A DNA stretch of 64,000 nt from Chaetoderma sp. LZ-2023a (taxonomy: Eukaryota; Mollusca; Caudofoveata; Chaetodermatida; Chaetodermatidae). Shown piece by piece: positions 59,901 through 64,000 of this stretch; position 1 is the stretch's first letter, and every line of letters begins with the position of its first letter. The notes under the pieces are model-generated. The model did no database searches. It saw nothing but the letters and a program-made list of their open reading frames with translations, and was not told the DNA's origin. The position numbers and the translations under genes were made by a program. Location of the stretch: NCBI GenBank assembly GCA_034401795.1, contig CM067370.1:102242028-102306027 (forward strand), in the 5' to 3' direction.

Positions 59901-60115
59901 CTATCTGATAATGGTAGAAGATCATCTTTGTGGCCCATTATAGACAGCGGTGAAACACCAAGGTCTGCTCTCAGTGTATCTAAATTCTTCCCGTGTGTAG
60001 TTTTCTGCATTGGAAGCAAGCGACCAGTCGCAGGCTGTGATAAACCAAGCTTGCCAGCTATGCGAGATTTCACAGTTGATGGCGCTACAGCTTTGCTTCG
60101 CGGAAAACTCTTTTT
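59901..60115 (-). CDS. PHRF1: PHRF1 internal exon (KSRIA..LRADLG segment)
   Basis: The minus strand shows acceptor TTTCAG just before 60115, a 71-codon open frame and donor AG|GTGAGT after 59901. The peptide contains KSRIAGKLGLSQP and LDTLRADLGVSPLSIMG. Human PHRF1 has, from memory, a matching order of landmarks (SRIARTLGL, then LLRADIG..LSLFG) between its PHD finger and its RS domain. PHRF1 is a nuclear RING/PHD E3 ubiquitin ligase linked to TGIF turnover, H3K36-methyl binding and RNA polymerase II CTD contacts. The RING and PHD lie upstream of this segment and are not in the window. The exon starts in phase 0 if the whole run is coding and ends with two bases (AG), which join the T of the next exon to give Ser. 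It lies between two copies of a hairpin MITE. Confidence 0.85.
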
Positions 60116-60231
60116 CTGAAATTTAATAGAATAATTTTATTTCCTATGCGCAATGAAAACTGTAGTACATAACTTATTTGACATGACTTCCTTGAGCTGG
60201 ACAAAACAATGATCTTCCATGAGATAGAATA

Positions 60232-60633
60232 CAATGGAGGAATCCAGTTTTAGCTATGCCCCGCCTATCTTTAGCTAAGCTCCACCCACACTTTACCCAT
60301 GTTGGGATCGATCCGTGAACTCCCTGACTAGCAATTTTCAGAAAACTACACAGGTAAGCTGTTGAATATTTTGAAACTAATTTGACTGGATGCTGTTGCT
60401 GCCTATTGCAGTAACAGCGTCCAGCCAAATTCGTTTCAAAATATTCAACAGGACGTTTATTAAATAGTAAAGACTGTATATACATTTCATATAACGCTTA
60501 GTCTGTCATCAATTAAGCATTCGTGACGAACTTAGCTAGGTTATTCATGACATAATTGATTATGACGTCATCCAACACGTCACATAGTTCATTATGATGT
60601 CATATAATTTATGGTTAAATTGAATCCGCCATT
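60232..60633. mobile_element. Hairpin MITE family H1, full copy
   Basis: Starts TGGAGGAATCCAGTTTTAGC and ends TTGAATCCGCCA. Hairpin at 60361-60449. Contains CTACACAGGTAAGCTG, a latent donor-like sequence shared with the copy at the left edge. Lies about 120 bp upstream of the PHRF1 exon at 60115 (minus-strand sense). Confidence 0.8.
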
Positions 60634-60676
60634 CAATGACTTTTCCACGTCTATGCATAATACCATAGTAACACAT

Positions 60677-60925
60677 TAACCCTTTAACACTTAAGCTGAC
60701 CAAAAATAGCTTCTGTGCATGGATCTTGAGAAATGTCCATTTTCAAACCAAGAAGACGATTTTTGACAATTTACCACTGAAATGACTGGTTCAGTAATCA
60801 AGCCAGTCATTCCAGTGGTAAATTTTCAAATATAGTCTTTACTTAGTCTGCAAGTCAACATTTTCTATGTGAAAATTAGTTTTCTTGAATAAATTTGAGG
60901 CATAAATGGTTGACTGCGGAGCAAC
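60677..60925. mobile_element. Foldback MITE family H2, full copy
   Basis: CCAAGAAGACGATTTTTGAC..CACTGAAATGACTGG pairs with CCAGTCATTCCAGTGG..TATAGTCTTTACTTAG. Outer parts CCTTTAACACTTAAGCTGAC and TTTCTTGAATAAATTTGAGG define the ends seen split at 46.0 and 46.9 kb. Confidence 0.75.
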
Positions 60926-61030
60926 TATTCGAAAAAAATAACAAAAGAGGAAGTTCCTTTTCATTTTTCTAAACTTAAAACCAATAACCAATTTGGGAAA
61001 AGTCAGACACAACAATAGCATAGACATAAT

Positions 61031-61400
61031 GGACATTTCCACTAATAGCCCCGCCCATCACTAATTACGCTCCACCCACACTTCGTCTGTGTTGGGATCG
61101 ATCCCAGAACACCCGACTATCAATTTCCAGAAAATTAAACAGGTAAATAAATTGAGTATTTTGAAACTAATTTCACTGGGCACGGTTGCTGCCTATGGCA
61201 GCAACAGCATCCAGTCAAATTAGTTTCAAAATATTCAAGAGAATGTTTATTAAATAGTACAACGCTTAGTCCGTGTTCAATTATGCATTAGTGACATACT
61301 TATCTATGTCATTCATGACGTCACTGATTATGAGGTGATCCTACATGTCACATATTTGATTATGACATCACATGATGGATAGATAAATTGGAAAGGTCCA
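61031..61400. mobile_element. Hairpin MITE family H1, full copy
   Basis: TIR-like TGGACATTTCCACTAATAGC and AATTGGAAAGGTCCA, hairpin at 61152-61239, and the same tail TCAATTATGCATTAGTGAC as at 59.5 kb. Confidence 0.85.
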
Positions 61401-61529
61401 TTACTGGCAGATACTTGGACAAGGGTATTCTAATTGCACATATTAGGCTATACTATAGTTAAAGAGGATAACCATCAGAGCTGGATGAGAAGGATGGGAC
61501 TCAGTGACTGCACCAACGGTAGATAAATA

Positions 61530-64000
61530 TAATGATGCATGCTCTGCTGTTTAAGACTATATGCTCGGCCTCAACGTGGCACAGGGGTGTAACCCACTGG
61601 GTGTCAATCCAGACATTTGGAGGGGCTAACCAGAGCATTATGCACAACGCTAATGAAATGACCCTTGGAGATCGAATCAACCGAAATGGTGCTCGCCCTG
61701 TGAGGATCCGCCACACAGGTGCAGCACCGGGCTCCACGCCTCGAAAGAGCCCACCCTCAGCTACTGGAGGTCCCATCAACTCGTCTTGTAGAGCCAGGGG
61801 ACGAGGATGGAGAGCTACTGGCCAACCGAAAGAGAAGACCAAACCCAAAGAGAACCTCAGTATCAACATCATGCACTGAAACGCCGAAGGGGTTACCAAC
61901 AAGAAATCAGAGCTCGAACAGTTCCTGTACGAAAACAACATTGATATCTGCTGCATTCAAGAGACACACCTGCAAGAAGGAAAACCATTTAAGATCAGAG
62001 GTTACCAGATTTTCCGGTGTGATTGAAGAGGAAGAAAGAAAGGCAGGGTGATCACCTTGGTCCGAAACAGTGTGAACGCCATCCAGATCAAAACCTTTAT
62101 GGAAGAGGCAGAATATATCAAGATCAAGGTAACAACCAGCAACTCTGTGATTGACATTGTCAATTATTACTGCCCTAATGACAAGAATCTCTCACTTGAC
62201 ACAATCCAGGTCCCGGACTGCCACTTCCTCATTGTGGGAGACTTTAATAGCCATTCCCAGAGCTGGGGATACAGCACAAACGAGAAGACATTGAAGCATG
62301 GCAAGATGAAAAGCACCTTTTACTTGTCAACGATCCCACAGATCAGCCTAACTTCTACTCGCGCCGGTGGCACTCGACAACAACGCCAGACTTTCATTCA
62401 CAGAAACCTCAGTAGAGTGGTCGGATCGCAGTTATGAGGAAGCGACCACTGTCCAGTCCTCCTCTCTCTGTCTGGAAGTATCTCGACAAGTTCACCTCAA
62501 CATCCAAGGTGGAACTACAAAAAGGCAAATTGGAGTCTGTTCGGCATTCGTTCCAATGAGCCTACCCAAAATATATCAGAAGGGAGAAACATCAACAATG
62601 TGGTCAAGGAATTTAATTCAAGTATCCTCAAGGCTGCCAACGAAGCGATTCCTCGAGGGTTCAGGAAAAACTACCGCCCCTACTAGACAACAGAACTGCA
62701 AGTAGCACATGATAAACTAGACAAGGCAAGAGAAGATGCAGAGTAATCCCTGTCATGAAAACCACTTCACACTGCAACAAACTAAAACCAGGTATCTAAA
62801 GACCAAGCTGGAGGCCAAAAGAAGAAGCTGGAGGGAAAAGACGGCAGGGTTTAATTTAGAGAGACACAACAAAGCTATGGAGACTGACTAAAGCACTGAA
62901 TGATGAGGGTGTCGGGGGAGAGAAGATTACTCTTGAAGAAAATGGACAAACACTGTCAGGAAAGATGGCTGCAGATGCCCTTGCCGAAGGCATATGCAAA
63001 AGAAAGCAACATTTCTATACCACGAATGCATCAAAGAGGCTAGAAAAGAGCGAAAGGAAAGAACAGACACCAACACTCACGATGCAATGAAAGTTGACAT
63101 TAGTTTAGCAGAACTGAAGACTATCCGCCAATTGAAGATGAAATCTCCCGGGCCAGATGGCATTACGATTGAAATGATCCAACACCGTGGTAATGCATCT
63201 CTCCGCAAGTTGCTAGACATCTTTAATCTCAGTTGGACCAATGGAGAGGTTCCTCAGTGCTGGAAGGAAGCCAGAATGCATATGCAAGACCATGGAGCGC
63301 ATCGTCAACCAGCGGTACCTGGAGTCGGAGAACATTATAGTTTCAGAGCAGGCCGGCTTCAGAAGATACAGGAGCACAGAAGATCAAACAACACATCTTG
63401 CACAGGTCATAGAAGACACTTTTCAAGCCAAGAAGGTGATGCTAGCTGCCTTTATTGATCTGCAGAAGGCATTTGACAAGGTGTGGAAGGATGGCCTCCT
63501 CGTGAAGCTCCGGCGCACAGGCATCGGTGGCAACATGTTCCGATGGACCAAGTCATACCTACACAATCGCAGAGCTAGGGTGCTGGTGGATGGACAATCT
63601 GGACAGAATGTATTGCTGAGACAAGGGGTGCCACAAGGCGGAGTAATATCACCAACTCTGTTCATACGCTTCATTAATGACATTGTAGCAGAGCTGCCCA
63701 ATGGGATCCAAGCAGCCCTCTATGCAGATGACCTCGTACTCTGGTGCACCGAGGAGTACACAACGACTGCCACATACAGAATGCAGCTCGCCTTGGACAG
63801 AATTACAGCTTGGGCCAATCGCTGGTGTATGACCCTGAACAAAGAAAAATCATCAGCTATGCTATTCTCCCTGTCCACCAAAACCAAGGTTGGCAATCTG
63901 ACACTGGGCGGTACTCCACTGGAGTACGAGAACCAGCAGACATACCTGGGAGTCACCTATGACAGAAGATTAACATGGAAGGAGCACATCCAGAACGCAA
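61530..64000 (+). pseudogene. Broken APE/RT non-LTR retrotransposon, running off the right edge
   Basis: Endonuclease part: IMH-stop-NAEG, CCIQETHLQEG, RGRKKGRVITLV, FLIVGDFNSHSQSWGY (about 61850-62290). Linker RWNYKKANW .. PRGFRKNYRPY-stop (about 62500-62690). RT part: LKMKSPGPDGIT, then AGFRRYRSTEDQ, AAFIDLQKAFDKVW, GVPQGGVISPTLF and ALYADDLVLW (about 63110-63760), then TYLGVTYDRRLTW to the edge. Premature stops include two Trp-like positions and one Arg-like position, there are several frameshifts, and a deletion near 63277 joins CWKEARM to CKTMERIVNQR. No ORF1 was recognised in the 5' part. It is inactive. Confidence 0.9.

Overview
The window is metazoan nuclear DNA, most likely from a marine invertebrate. 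It has GT-AG introns, a metazoan-type nuclear regulatory gene, APE-type non-LTR retrotransposon remnants, several palindromic MITE families and a very large satellite. I cannot fix the phylum; frequent TAGGCCTA-like words at 51-55 kb weakly recall echinoderms.

The host gene is on the minus strand and I identify it as PHRF1 (PHD and RING finger domain protein 1). Four exons were assembled by splice sites and reading phase: 60115-59901, 56801-56721, 50939-50818 and a giant exon 4064-196. Their phases chain perfectly (AG+T, AG+C, G+GT). The peptide carries PHRF1 landmarks (KSRIA..LGL, LRADLG, SALKSH..VARPV, DLLGSIL..NRDG, ISELPRIPK, an RS domain). The RING/PHD exons should lie beyond 64 kb and the C-terminal exon(s) beyond the left edge.

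The 46,753-bp intron between 50818 and 4064 is mostly satellite. From about 4993 to 45990 there are about 900 monomers of a 31-bp satellite. Each monomer is a diverged dimer: AAGATGGGTGGCCAA followed by AAGATGGCAGTCCTTT. It is interrupted by ten complete and one truncated copies of an unrelated 1.17-kb segment. Together they form a composite higher-order repeat of 3,042 bp. Every deviation from that length is explained by a poly-T change, a 2-bp deletion, a 15-bp half monomer, a 310-bp block or a 1,084-bp block. A hAT-like element with a perfect 8-bp target duplication sits inside the satellite at 6576-7731. A diverged solo copy of the 1.17-kb segment without satellite lies at 47920-49008 and gives the ancestral state.

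The rest of the window (46-64 kb) is intronic sequence with a decayed RNase H domain split by a 105-bp palindromic MITE (49.5-50.5 kb), a possible nested zinc-finger exon (53.1-53.4 kb), a coding-like fragment (47.6-47.7 kb), microsatellites and a G-tract, a degenerate ~155-bp tandem array (57.2-58.7 kb), foldback and TIR MITEs, and a broken plus-strand APE/RT retrotransposon running off the right edge (61.5-64 kb). There is no sign of bacterial genes, CRISPR, rRNA or tRNA. Most short open frames in the window are repeat artefacts.
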